Part shown: in pieces, positions 1 through 5,994 of the stretch
Layout: every line of letters begins with the position of its first letter
Position numbering within the stretch: position 1 is the stretch's first letter
Virus record (IMG/VR): IMGVR_UViG_3300037493_003139
Span: 1-40,146 of that record
DNA: 40,146 nucleotides
Reading direction: 5' to 3' (one strand)
From: a virus
Notes under the pieces: model-generated
What the model saw: only the letters and a program-made list of their open reading frames with translations
The model's database searches: none
What the model was told of the DNA's origin: nothing
Made by a program: the position numbers and the translations under genes

Positions 1-177
1 CGTGGTAGAGCTACACAGTATGCCCGTAATATCCTGCTACTGGCCATAGGGTCATTACCTAAGGAGCAACGTGACTACTGGAAGCAGATGCTTGAGGCCC
101 AGGATGCGTTTTACCCGGTGAATAGACGAGCGCAGATTTACAAAGTGATGCTTAAAGAAGTTAAGTTAGTCAAGTAG
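1..177 (+). CDS. C-terminal part of a small early protein (cut by window edge)
   Basis: The frame is open from the first base to a TAG at 175-177 and encodes 58 residues rich in Arg, Lys, Gln and Leu, ending KEVKLVK. The start lies outside the window. I do not recognise the family. It ends one base before the -35 of the first early promoter. The open frame at the right edge of the window (40058 onward) is similarly basic and could be the front of the same gene, but the two parts are one base out of frame if the ends are simply joined. See the finding on the junction. Confidence 0.6.
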   Translation, partial: RGRATQYARNILLLAIGSLPKEQRDYWKQMLEAQDAFYPVNRRAQIYKVMLKEVKLVK

Positions 178-178
178 G

Positions 179-233
179 TTTACATATTCGTTTAATGAGT
201 TTATAATTATCTGAAGCATACGAAGTATGCTTC
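179..233 (+). promoter_or_regulatory. Early promoter 1 with 5' hairpin
   Basis: TTTACA (179-184), a 17-base spacer and TATAAT (202-207) make a near-consensus sigma70 promoter. A perfect 9-bp stem with a GAA triloop, GAAGCATAC / GTATGCTTC (213-221 and 225-233), begins six bases after the -10, so the transcript should start with this hairpin. A CAACC-rich leader and AGGAG then lead to the ATG at 263. Nearly identical cassettes occur at 1360 and 38991. Confidence 0.85.
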
Positions 234-262
234 AATATAACCAACCAACCAGGAGAATAATA

Positions 263-556
263 ATGATTGAGAATTTAAGTACTGAAGTTGTGATAGCTGG
301 AGTCGATGCTCTTTGTGAATACCATTACCGGTATCCTACTGTGGGTGGTATGCACTGTGAAGTGATTGACATTGTTAGTATTATGGTGCGCCTGCCTACT
401 GATGACCCGCTAGAGGTTGAGTACATAGACCTGGCAAGCGTAATAAATGAAGCCACACGTAATGACATTGAGAACCAGATTTCCTGGACTATGAATGACA
501 TGCTAGAAACTGACCAGGAAGGTAATACCTACTCTATAGGTGCCCATAATGCCTAA
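263..556 (+). CDS. Hypothetical early protein, 97 aa
   Basis: First gene behind early promoter 1. The frame is open further upstream (ATG at 227), but that ATG lies in the 5' hairpin. ATG 263 has AGGAG seven bases before it, as in the two sister cassettes, so I start there. The protein is acidic and I do not recognise it. Its order of motifs, GVxxLxxxYxY near the N-terminus and then YIDLASVINE and DIENQI, is echoed in the next gene (GVMLDVDYDY, NLELAGLLSE, EIETDI), so the two look like diverged tandem copies. It probably acts early in infection, judging only from its position. Confidence 0.8.
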   Translation: MIENLSTEVVIAGVDALCEYHYRYPTVGGMHCEVIDIVSIMVRLPTDDPLEVEYIDLASVINEATRNDIENQISWTMNDMLETDQEGNTYSIGAHNA

Positions 557-773
557 TATACGAACAATAGTATCTGGTGTAATGCTAGACGTAGACTATG
601 ACTATGACCCGGCAGAAGGTGATGGCTTCAACATGCCTTATACACCTGAATACTTAATGATTAACTCAATAGTATACCATAACCTAGAGTTAGCAGGCTT
701 ACTAAGTGAGTACATATTAGAAGAAATAGAAACTGACATTTTAGAACAACTTAAGGAAAATAGAGATGAATAA
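549..773 (+). CDS. Hypothetical early protein, 74 aa, likely paralogue of the preceding gene
   Basis: Overlaps the end of the previous gene by 8 bases. A GTG at 540 would add three residues, but ATG 549 has an AGG about ten bases upstream and I prefer it. The protein is small and very acidic, with YDYDP near the start and a C-terminal helix rich in Glu. The pattern GV...YDY...NLELAGLLSE...EIETDI matches the upstream protein segment by segment. No known domain was recognised. The tight overlap on both sides indicates one translationally coupled operon. Confidence 0.75.
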   Translation: MPNIRTIVSGVMLDVDYDYDPAEGDGFNMPYTPEYLMINSIVYHNLELAGLLSEYILEEIETDILEQLKENRDE

Positions 774-1032
774 AGTAATAATAGTAGGTGTGTTGCTGGC
801 TATTGTATTTGCGTGCAGTGATGGCCGGGCAGATGAGTTGGAAGAGCTTGAGGAGCAAACCAGCTTAATGCAAGAGCAAGCCTGGAACCAACGTTACCAA
901 AGATTTGAGCAAGAGAGGCAACATAACTGGGATAACTACGAGCGCTCTCTTCAAGCGCAAAGACTAGAGCAACAACTACGCAACCAAAACTTGCAGAACG
1001 TTATGAGGTTTTACGACTATGCACCTAGGTAA
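766..1032 (+). CDS. Small exported or membrane-anchored coiled-coil protein
   Basis: 88 aa. Residues 1-17 form a short basic-hydrophobic leader (MNK followed by a Val/Ile/Leu/Ala run) ending VFAC-S. This resembles a lipobox, so lipid attachment at Cys17 is possible; plain signal-peptide cleavage after GRA is the alternative. The remainder is a long Glu/Gln/Arg-rich helix with many Leu at heptad-like spacing. The ATG overlaps the previous stop by 8 bases. An envelope role (superinfection exclusion or a spanin-like part) is conceivable, but no family was identified and the lysis genes lie elsewhere. Confidence 0.75.
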   Translation: MNKVIIVGVLLAIVFACSDGRADELEELEEQTSLMQEQAWNQRYQRFEQERQHNWDNYERSLQAQRLEQQLRNQNLQNVMRFYDYAPR

Positions 1033-1111
1033 AGTGATTGCTCAGTTTGCCCTATTTGTGTTGACTTTGTTGTTTATAATGACCACGCTTGTAATAATTG
1101 GAGGCATATAA
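1019..1111 (+). CDS. 30-aa single-pass membrane protein
   Basis: ATG 1019 lies inside the last codons of the previous gene and the TAA (1109-1111) shares its last base with the ATG of the next gene, so it fits the overlapping gene train exactly. The product begins MHLGKVIAQF and the rest is nearly all Leu, Phe, Ile, Val and Thr, which is one membrane span. No obvious Shine-Dalgarno is present, so translation would depend on coupling. It could form an envelope pair with the 88-aa exported protein it overlaps. It is short enough that chance remains possible. Confidence 0.5.
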   Translation: MHLGKVIAQFALFVLTLLFIMTTLVIIGGI

Positions 1112-1311
1112 TGAATTTAAAGATGACCGCGCCATTAGACAATAGCTACGCCAGGTGTGTTAGTGATAAATGCAACCTCAAAAACGTATGCCAAAGACAC
1201 CTAACTATAGAGCTAGATAAAGACCCACTGTTTTGGTTTGCAGATTTCAGAAAAGAGTTTCCATCATTAGAAGATGAGAAATGTTACTTCTTTATTGAAT
1301 GGGGTGTGTAA
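1111..1311 (+). CDS. Small Cys-rich hypothetical protein, 66 aa
   Basis: GGAGG seven bases before ATG 1111 supports the start. Cysteines at CVSDKC, NVCQRH and EKCYFF give a C-x4-C-x5-C-x2-H type cluster plus one distant Cys, suggesting a small metal-binding (zinc-ribbon or iron-sulfur) fold. Aromatic residues crowd the C-terminal half (FWFADF, YFFIEW). It is the last gene of the first early operon, followed by a dispersed hairpin repeat and then the second early promoter. Function unknown. Confidence 0.75.
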   Translation: MNLKMTAPLDNSYARCVSDKCNLKNVCQRHLTIELDKDPLFWFADFRKEFPSLEDEKCYFFIEWGV

Positions 1312-1315
1312 GCTA

Positions 1316-1336
1316 GTCCCACTCTTCGAGTGAGCC
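1316..1336 (+). repeat. Dispersed hairpin repeat, copy 1
   Basis: Core CCCACTCTTCGAGTGAGC just after a stop codon and before early promoter 2. It folds as a 5-bp stem with a TTC loop on this strand, and as a 7-bp stem (one U-G pair) with a GAA loop on the other strand. It is the same element as at 36935, 37411, 37684, 38186 and 39857. Confidence 0.8.
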
Positions 1337-1338
1337 TG

Positions 1339-1432
1339 TTTACATATTACGCCACGAGGTTTACATATTCGTTTAATGTGATTATAATTATCTGAGTCAT
1401 ATAAGCTATGCAGTGCATAACTCACATGACTC
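1339..1432 (+). promoter_or_regulatory. Early promoter 2 with two-tier 5' hairpin
   Basis: TTTACA (1360-1365), 17 bases, TATAAT (1383-1388). A second TTTACATATT copy lies 21 bases upstream (1339), a duplicated -35 region. The transcript start coincides with a hairpin that differs in sequence from promoter 1: an outer stem GAGTCAT / ATGACTC (1394-1400 and 1426-1432) and an inner stem TATGCA / TGCATA (1407-1412 and 1414-1419). The leader and AGGAGAATAATAATG then match the sister cassettes. Different stem sequences with a conserved fold argue that the structure matters. Confidence 0.85.
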
Positions 1433-1461
1433 AATATAACTAACCAGCCAGGAGAATAATA

Positions 1462-1680
1462 ATGAATACTACAGAATTAATAAAAAAGCTTAACACGTTA
1501 AGAAAAAATGATAAAAATTGGATTTGGCATGATGTTATTTTAGATGATGGCCGTGATATACAATATAAGGCCATTGACACTTGGGTTCAATATTTAACTA
1601 TTGATGGCGTAAAACATAGCAGTGTTATGGGCCTAAATGTAAAAGGCTTTAATAACTTTTTAAATGAATGTTTATTATGA
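1462..1680 (+). CDS. Hypothetical early protein, 72 aa
   Basis: First gene behind early promoter 2, with AGGAG seven bases before ATG 1462. The product starts with a Lys-rich helix and then a Trp/Asp-containing segment (WIWHDVILDDGRDI). No motif was recognised. The stop TGA overlaps the next ATG as ATGA, so the next gene is translationally coupled. Confidence 0.75.
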   Translation: MNTTELIKKLNTLRKNDKNWIWHDVILDDGRDIQYKAIDTWVQYLTIDGVKHSSVMGLNVKGFNNFLNECLL

Positions 1681-2171
1681 ATATATTTTATCTTAGTCAC
1701 AACACCGAAGAATGTGCCCAAATGCACGTTGACAAGCATGTTGTTAAAATGATTTTGGAATACGCCCAGCTTTTGTCTACTACGCATCGTGTTCTTAATA
1801 ATGTGCCAGAAGATAGCCTTTTTTACAAGCAAACACATGTTAACCACCCATCAGCAGCGTGGGCCAGGAAGTCGTGTGAAAATTACTTTTGGTTGTATGA
1901 TTTATTAGTTGATTTATGTTGTGAGTATACTTACCGGTATAGCAAAACCCATAAAGTGCAGTCATCAGGTTTACTACATGCTTTAAGACTTGCGCCTACA
2001 AATATGCCCGCCTGCAATTTTACTGAGCCTACACAAGCAATGCCTGATGAATATAAAGTTATAGGCGACTCGATACAAGCCTATAAAAACTATTACAAAG
2101 GCGCCAAATGCAATTTGTTTAGCTGGAAAAATCGTGAAATACCCAACTTTATAGGAACAGGCAATGAGTAA
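1677..2171 (+). CDS. Conserved phage protein with DKHVVKMxLE motif, 164 aa
   Basis: Started at ATG 1677 in an ATGA overlap with the previous stop; an in-frame ATG three codons upstream is less likely. The N-terminus reads MNIFYLSHN...HVDKHVVKMILEYAQLL, then WARKSCENYFWLY and YTYRYSKTHK. I recall this pattern as a conserved protein in many phages, sometimes labelled pyrimidine-dimer glycosylase. I cannot support that activity from the sequence: it does not resemble T4 DenV by eye. The conserved His, Asp, Lys and Glu residues suggest an enzyme. Overlaps the next gene by 8 bases. Confidence 0.8.
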   Translation: MNIFYLSHNTEECAQMHVDKHVVKMILEYAQLLSTTHRVLNNVPEDSLFYKQTHVNHPSAAWARKSCENYFWLYDLLVDLCCEYTYRYSKTHKVQSSGLLHALRLAPTNMPACNFTEPTQAMPDEYKVIGDSIQAYKNYYKGAKCNLFSWKNREIPNFIGTGNE

Positions 2172-2463
2172 AGAAAGAGAGTTGTTGAAAACAATACTGG
2201 CTTACATGTGTGCTGAATATTTGGTGATGACAGAGTTTGAAATGATAGCTCAAATCGAAGATACAGTTAAAGAAATACAAGAACTACTCGCCCAACCTGA
2301 GCAGACTGAGCAAGAGCCTGTGGCTTGGATTGATGATGGGTGTAATGGTCTAATTAAGCGGCCTTTGTCTTTCTTCAGGAGCACCAGAGCTGAACAAGTA
2401 GCTTTTGAAGATGGTATTATTTTTGCTAAGATTTTATACGGCATTGGAGTAGATGATGAGTAA
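2164..2463 (+). CDS. Hypothetical early protein, 99 aa
   Basis: ATG 2164 overlaps the upstream stop. The N-terminal half is a helix ending in a Glu/Gln/Pro linker (QPEQTEQEPVAW). The EPVAW string is common in small phage proteins of unknown function, where it joins a variable N-terminus to a short folded C-terminal part. No catalytic motif was seen. Its stop overlaps the next start. Confidence 0.75.
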   Translation: MSKERELLKTILAYMCAEYLVMTEFEMIAQIEDTVKEIQELLAQPEQTEQEPVAWIDDGCNGLIKRPLSFFRSTRAEQVAFEDGIIFAKILYGIGVDDE

Positions 2464-2662
2464 AGGCAGTGGTAGAAGACCGACAGACCATAAGAAGTAT
2501 TCCGACAATTGGGAAAGAATATTTAATGACAAACCAGACTTGCATAAAAGAGTAATAGACGTATTATGGGATAGCCATCGTAGCTTGAACTCCGCTATGC
2601 AAGATGAGGTATTTAGTTGTATAGCAGAATTAGAAAAGCACGCGAGGAAAACTGATGATTAA
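2456..2662 (+). CDS. Hypothetical early protein, 68 aa
   Basis: GGAG at 2446-2449 sits six bases before ATG 2456; ATG 2453 is only three bases away, so the second Met is preferred. The protein is basic at the start (SKGSGRRPTDHKK), followed by a helical part (WERIFNDKPD...). No family recognised. Its last bases overlap the GIY-YIG-like gene that follows. Confidence 0.7.
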   Translation: MSKGSGRRPTDHKKYSDNWERIFNDKPDLHKRVIDVLWDSHRSLNSAMQDEVFSCIAELEKHARKTDD

Positions 2663-3089
2663 CGCTAGCATAGCACCACCTAAAAACGAACTACCCGAGC
2701 CCTTCTTATATGAGATAACATTTGGTGACGGTAAACTATACTACGGGGTATCAAGTTGCATGACCATACAAAGAATAATTGACAACATAAAATGGTTTTC
2801 TACAACGGAAAGAAACAGGCCCATTGATTATGCGTATAGAGACTTTGGTATTACTAAAGTAATTAGCTATGCAACTGGGTCTTTAGCGGAGTTAAGAAAG
2901 CTTAAAAAATGTCTAATAAAAGACAAAGATACCATATTCCCCAAGGGATATAATGGCTTAAACGCTATGAAAATGGAGCACAACATAAAGTTGCATATAG
3001 CTCGAAGAACTGGCAAGCCATTGTCAAAAGAGACCAGGCTGAATCAGAGCATCGCGCAAAGAAAAAGACTAGACAGACCGCAAAAATAA
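2655..3089 (+). CDS. GIY-YIG-like protein with NUMOD3-like tail, 144 aa
   Basis: Residues 18-31 (LYEI...KLYYG) resemble the paired GIY and YIG strands of GIY-YIG nucleases. Arg40 sits about nine residues after YYG, as the catalytic Arg does, and GYN at 98-100 matches the end of the domain. Residues 118-132 (RRTGKPLSKETRLNQ) match the NUMOD3 DNA-binding motif of homing endonucleases. By eye, the metal-binding Glu that should precede CLIKD is Lys84, so cleavage activity is doubtful. GAGG before ATG 2655 supports the start. It could be a free-standing homing endonuclease or a decayed or repurposed one. Last gene before a long hairpin. Confidence 0.7.
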   Translation: MINASIAPPKNELPEPFLYEITFGDGKLYYGVSSCMTIQRIIDNIKWFSTTERNRPIDYAYRDFGITKVISYATGSLAELRKLKKCLIKDKDTIFPKGYNGLNAMKMEHNIKLHIARRTGKPLSKETRLNQSIAQRKRLDRPQK

Positions 3090-3135
3090 TTACGTATTAT
3101 ATATATTAAAATTGCTATATAATATAAGTCCACAC

Positions 3136-3175
3136 AAAAAAAGTCCGCTTAGTTTTAACAGGAACTAAGCGGACT
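3136..3175 (-). terminator. Intrinsic terminator facing left (13-bp stem)
   Basis: Perfect 13-bp stem AGTCCGCTTAGTT / AACTAAGCGGACT (3142-3154 and 3163-3175) with an 8-base loop. On the minus strand it is followed at once by seven T (A-run 3136-3142 on the plus strand). On the plus strand no U-tract follows. It therefore reads as a terminator for leftward transcripts, although no leftward gene lies nearby. The stretch 3176-3277 up to the primase is AT-rich, with only weak -10-like sequences. Confidence 0.7.
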
Positions 3176-3277
3176 AAACCTCTTCGAGAAGAAATATCAA
3201 ATGTCTAAGATATTCAAATATATTATAACTTATAAAAACCTTTATGTAAACAATAAATTAGTTTATGGAGCACTATA

Positions 3278-5350
3278 ATGGGTCCTACATTTACGTCGCA
3301 AGCCTCAGCAGCAGGATTCACCCAAGCTTCAGATGAGTATGACCAGCGTCTTATAGACCTAGGCATAAAAGACCCGGCGGCTTATGGGTTATCATTGCTT
3401 AACAATATTGATGTTACCCAGGAAATAGGCTTCTCTAAAGGCACGGGAGCAATCAAAATACAGTACTTTGATGTTAATGGCAAAGCTACTAACTTTTTTA
3501 GATATAGATTCCTAGGCTCTTTTGCTGGCAATAAATATCATCAGCCACCGCGAAGCCCAGTTAAAGCTTACCTACCACCCAATAAAAACTGCAAGCGTAA
3601 TCTTAATGACATAACAAGACCTTTGATTGTAACTGAAGGCGAGTTTAAAGCATTGTCAGGACATTTAAATGGCTACGACACAATAGGCCTTGGTGGTGTA
3701 GACTCTTTAACTAATATATTCAATGACGACAGGGTATTACTAGCGCCACTGAGCCACTTGCCTTCTAATAAAGATGTCTATATCTGCTATGACTTTGACC
3801 CATCAGATAGAATGCTTAATGGTGAGCCTAAAGAAGCGGTCAGGCGTGCTGAATTAAGACTAGCAGCTTTCCTAAAAATAAGGGGTATTAATGTATTCTT
3901 TATAAGACTTGGGCAAGGAGGTAGCAATATTAAAATAGGCCTCGACGATTACTTACAGAGTGGCGAAAGACTAGAGCCCTTAATGGCACAAGCATTACCT
4001 TACGTACCCACTAAAAAAGATGGTGAAAATTACTTGCTATCTAAATGGGCGGTATATGAAGGTGATCTGATTGACTTAAATAACGGTGATGTACTAACAA
4101 GAACAAAGTTTGCTATACAAGAACAAAACTGCTCAAATCCAGTAGACCCAAATGTATCAGGTGAAGACAAAGTAACGCCAATAACCAAGTTTTTAAACTC
4201 TTTAGATAGAACCTCAGTATATGGCCATGTTTATGACCCATCAACGTTGTCCAGGATAACAGACAAAAGCCTAGTTAACTTGTGGAAAGGGTTTAATACA
4301 CAACCTGTTAAAGGCGACGTGGGCTTATGGATAGACTTTGTAGACTTATTTTTTAGTGACGAGCCAGAAATACAGCTCCACTTTGAGCAAACAATGGCCC
4401 TTATGCTGCAAAAGCCTTGGGTTAAACAAGATAGACTACCTATACTTAGGTCTGACTTAACAGGCATTGGTAAATCATTTTACTTTGAGACCTTTGCGGC
4501 TATAATAAATGGCTCAATGAAAGGCGCACCAGTAGATCACAGGCCAAACCACGGACTTGTGACTTCAGCACAAAACCTGGATAATAACTTCAATGGCGTA
4601 ATAGCTAATAAAAGCCTGGTAGTGTTTAATGAGATAGGCGAAAAAGGTGAACGCCATACAAACTTACTCAAAGACTTAGTTACTTCGCATACCATTACAG
4701 TTAATGAGAAGTATATGAAGCCGTATACAACAAAGACGTATGCCTTATACTGTATAACTACTAACGAGAACTACACTCACCAGCTAGATGCAACATCACG
4801 TAGAGAGTTAGTCTACGCTATACCAGGCTATTCACCGCTATCTACTAAGCTAAGAGACTTCTGGGCGGACTCTAGTGAGTTAAAGTCCTGGATTAATACG
4901 CCTGAGGCGCGTAGTGCACTGCTATATTATTATCTAAACATGGAATTAGATGGTTATGACGGCACGCAGGTTGCGCCAACTGGTAAGTCAAAGCTAGACA
5001 TGGCTGAAGCATTAGAAAACACAATGGATCATTACATAAAGAATGAGCTATTAGACTTGCAATATATAGTGCCTAAGCTTGAGTATGAATTATTCATTAA
5101 GAATTACCCCTACGAGAAGTATTCCCCCACTTTCTTTGCGCGAAAGATAAAACAATATGGCTTTGTAAATGGCCCTTGGGACGTAACAAGAGGTCAAATG
5201 CACTTCAGCCCCACAGATACCTGGCCTGATAAAATCAATTTACGGCCAACAGTTCTAATAAATAGAGCCATCTTCTTTAATGATAAGTACAACAAAGATG
5301 CGCTTTTGAATTTCTTAATTGCACGTTATTTTAAACCGAAGAAATTTTAG
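3278..5350 (+). CDS. Replicative primase/helicase (DUF3854 Toprim-like plus DUF5906-type ATPase)
   Basis: 690 aa. The N-terminal third has a Toprim-like primase core: VTEGEFKAL (about residue 117), CYDFDP (about 169) and KIGLDDYL (about 218), typical of DUF3854. The middle has a helicase ATPase: GIGKS Walker A (about 395), VVFNEIGE Walker B-like (about 445), ITTNEN sensor and SRRELV, where the Arg could act as a finger, as in DUF5906/SF3-like phage proteins. It likely unwinds the fork and primes synthesis for the polymerase at 9131. GGAG eight bases before ATG 3278 supports the start. No N-terminal zinc finger (CxxC) is visible, unlike T7 gp4. Confidence 0.85.
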   Translation: MGPTFTSQASAAGFTQASDEYDQRLIDLGIKDPAAYGLSLLNNIDVTQEIGFSKGTGAIKIQYFDVNGKATNFFRYRFLGSFAGNKYHQPPRSPVKAYLPPNKNCKRNLNDITRPLIVTEGEFKALSGHLNGYDTIGLGGVDSLTNIFNDDRVLLAPLSHLPSNKDVYICYDFDPSDRMLNGEPKEAVRRAELRLAAFLKIRGINVFFIRLGQGGSNIKIGLDDYLQSGERLEPLMAQALPYVPTKKDGENYLLSKWAVYEGDLIDLNNGDVLTRTKFAIQEQNCSNPVDPNVSGEDKVTPITKFLNSLDRTSVYGHVYDPSTLSRITDKSLVNLWKGFNTQPVKGDVGLWIDFVDLFFSDEPEIQLHFEQTMALMLQKPWVKQDRLPILRSDLTGIGKSFYFETFAAIINGSMKGAPVDHRPNHGLVTSAQNLDNNFNGVIANKSLVVFNEIGEKGERHTNLLKDLVTSHTITVNEKYMKPYTTKTYALYCITTNENYTHQLDATSRRELVYAIPGYSPLSTKLRDFWADSSELKSWINTPEARSALLYYYLNMELDGYDGTQVAPTGKSKLDMAEALENTMDHYIKNELLDLQYIVPKLEYELFIKNYPYEKYSPTFFARKIKQYGFVNGPWDVTRGQMHFSPTDTWPDKINLRPTVLINRAIFFNDKYNKDALLNFLIARYFKPKKF

Positions 5351-5359
5351 TCCACAAGG

Positions 5360-5411
5360 TTTACATACACATTTCGTTGCAGTATAATAACATATACTTA
5401 TTGATAAGTAT
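5360..5411 (+). promoter_or_regulatory. Promoter 4 with 5' hairpin
   Basis: TTTACA (5360-5365), 17 bases, TATAAT (5383-5388), immediately downstream of the primase stop. Hairpin ATACTTA-TTGA-TAAGTAT (5394-5411) starts at the expected +1. A second small stem GGCAA/TTGCC follows, then a C-rich leader with GGAG before ATG 5454. Same architecture as the three near-identical early cassettes, with unrelated stem sequence. Confidence 0.8.
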
Positions 5412-5453
5412 CAACGGCAATCTTGCCTAAAACCCCAACCTGGAGATAATAAA

Positions 5454-5912
5454 ATGTCTGATATAGACTTAGAACGTGAAGAAGCAATGAACTTAATTGA
5501 CGAAGAAGCTGCGCCTGCTAAAAAGCCACGTGCTAAAAAAGCAAAAGTAGCAGAAGTAGAATTATCAGCTGAAGAAGTAGAGGCAATTGCAGCAGCTAAG
5601 CTTGAATCAGAAGCTAAAGTTGCAGAAATTAAATTAGAAATTGACGCCATCAGTGCTAATTTGAGTCAACTAAAAGCTCAATTGAAAGGACTAACAGGCA
5701 AGTCAACAAGCACAAATCGCGGCCCTGTTGGTGTAGGCGCGTTTATTAAAGAGCTTATTAAAGAAGGCTTGACTAATGCTGAAATATCTGACCGCATTAT
5801 AACTGAATGGCCAGAAAACAACACTAATACTAATTGCATTAACTGGTACCGTAATGCACTAAAAGCATGGCCTGACGGCAAAAGACCTAAAAAAGTTGTA
5901 GCAGAAGACTAA
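5454..5912 (+). CDS. Small regulator-like protein with C-terminal WYRN domain (paralogue of the gene at 37849)
   Basis: 152 aa. The N-terminal half is charged: an acidic start, a Lys/Ala-rich stretch (AKKPRAKKAK), then a Glu/Ala/Leu coiled coil (about residues 40-80). Residues about 95-140 form a compact domain: GVGAFIKELIKEGLTNAEI, then NTNTNCINWYRNAL. The same domain ends the protein at 37849 (GVGDFIRSYILEGLSNTEI ... WYRNKM). The helix-turn-helix-like spacing suggests DNA binding, but this is inference. It stands alone behind its own promoter and is followed by a 14-bp hairpin, so it is probably made in quantity. Confidence 0.75.
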   Translation: MSDIDLEREEAMNLIDEEAAPAKKPRAKKAKVAEVELSAEEVEAIAAAKLESEAKVAEIKLEIDAISANLSQLKAQLKGLTGKSTSTNRGPVGVGAFIKELIKEGLTNAEISDRIITEWPENNTNTNCINWYRNALKAWPDGKRPKKVVAED

Positions 5913-5931
5913 CGCTAAGTTAGCTAACTAT

Positions 5932-5965
5932 GGAAGCCCTGGTATTTAACTATACCAGGGCTTCC
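5932..5965 (+). terminator. 14-bp perfect hairpin after the WYRN gene
   Basis: GGAAGCCCTGGTAT / ATACCAGGGCTTCC (5932-5945 and 5952-5965) with a 6-base loop. The following bases (TAGTATT) are not a proper U-tract, so it may be a weak terminator, an RNA-processing site or a 3'-end stabiliser rather than a strong intrinsic terminator. The CCCTGG...CCAGGG core recurs in the hairpin at 9035-9100. Confidence 0.6.
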
Positions 5966-5994
5966 TAGTATTAAACCTTTGACTGGAGTATTAG

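Noticed and set aside
213-233. N4-type virion RNA polymerase hairpin promoter
   Set aside because: N4 early promoters also use small hairpins with 3-base loops. Here, however, each stem lies at +1 behind a near-consensus sigma70 promoter, and no giant virion RNA polymerase gene is in the window.
1677-2171. Naming the 164-aa protein as pyrimidine-dimer glycosylase
   Set aside because: The label is sometimes applied to this family, but I see no match to T4 DenV, so I kept only the motif description.
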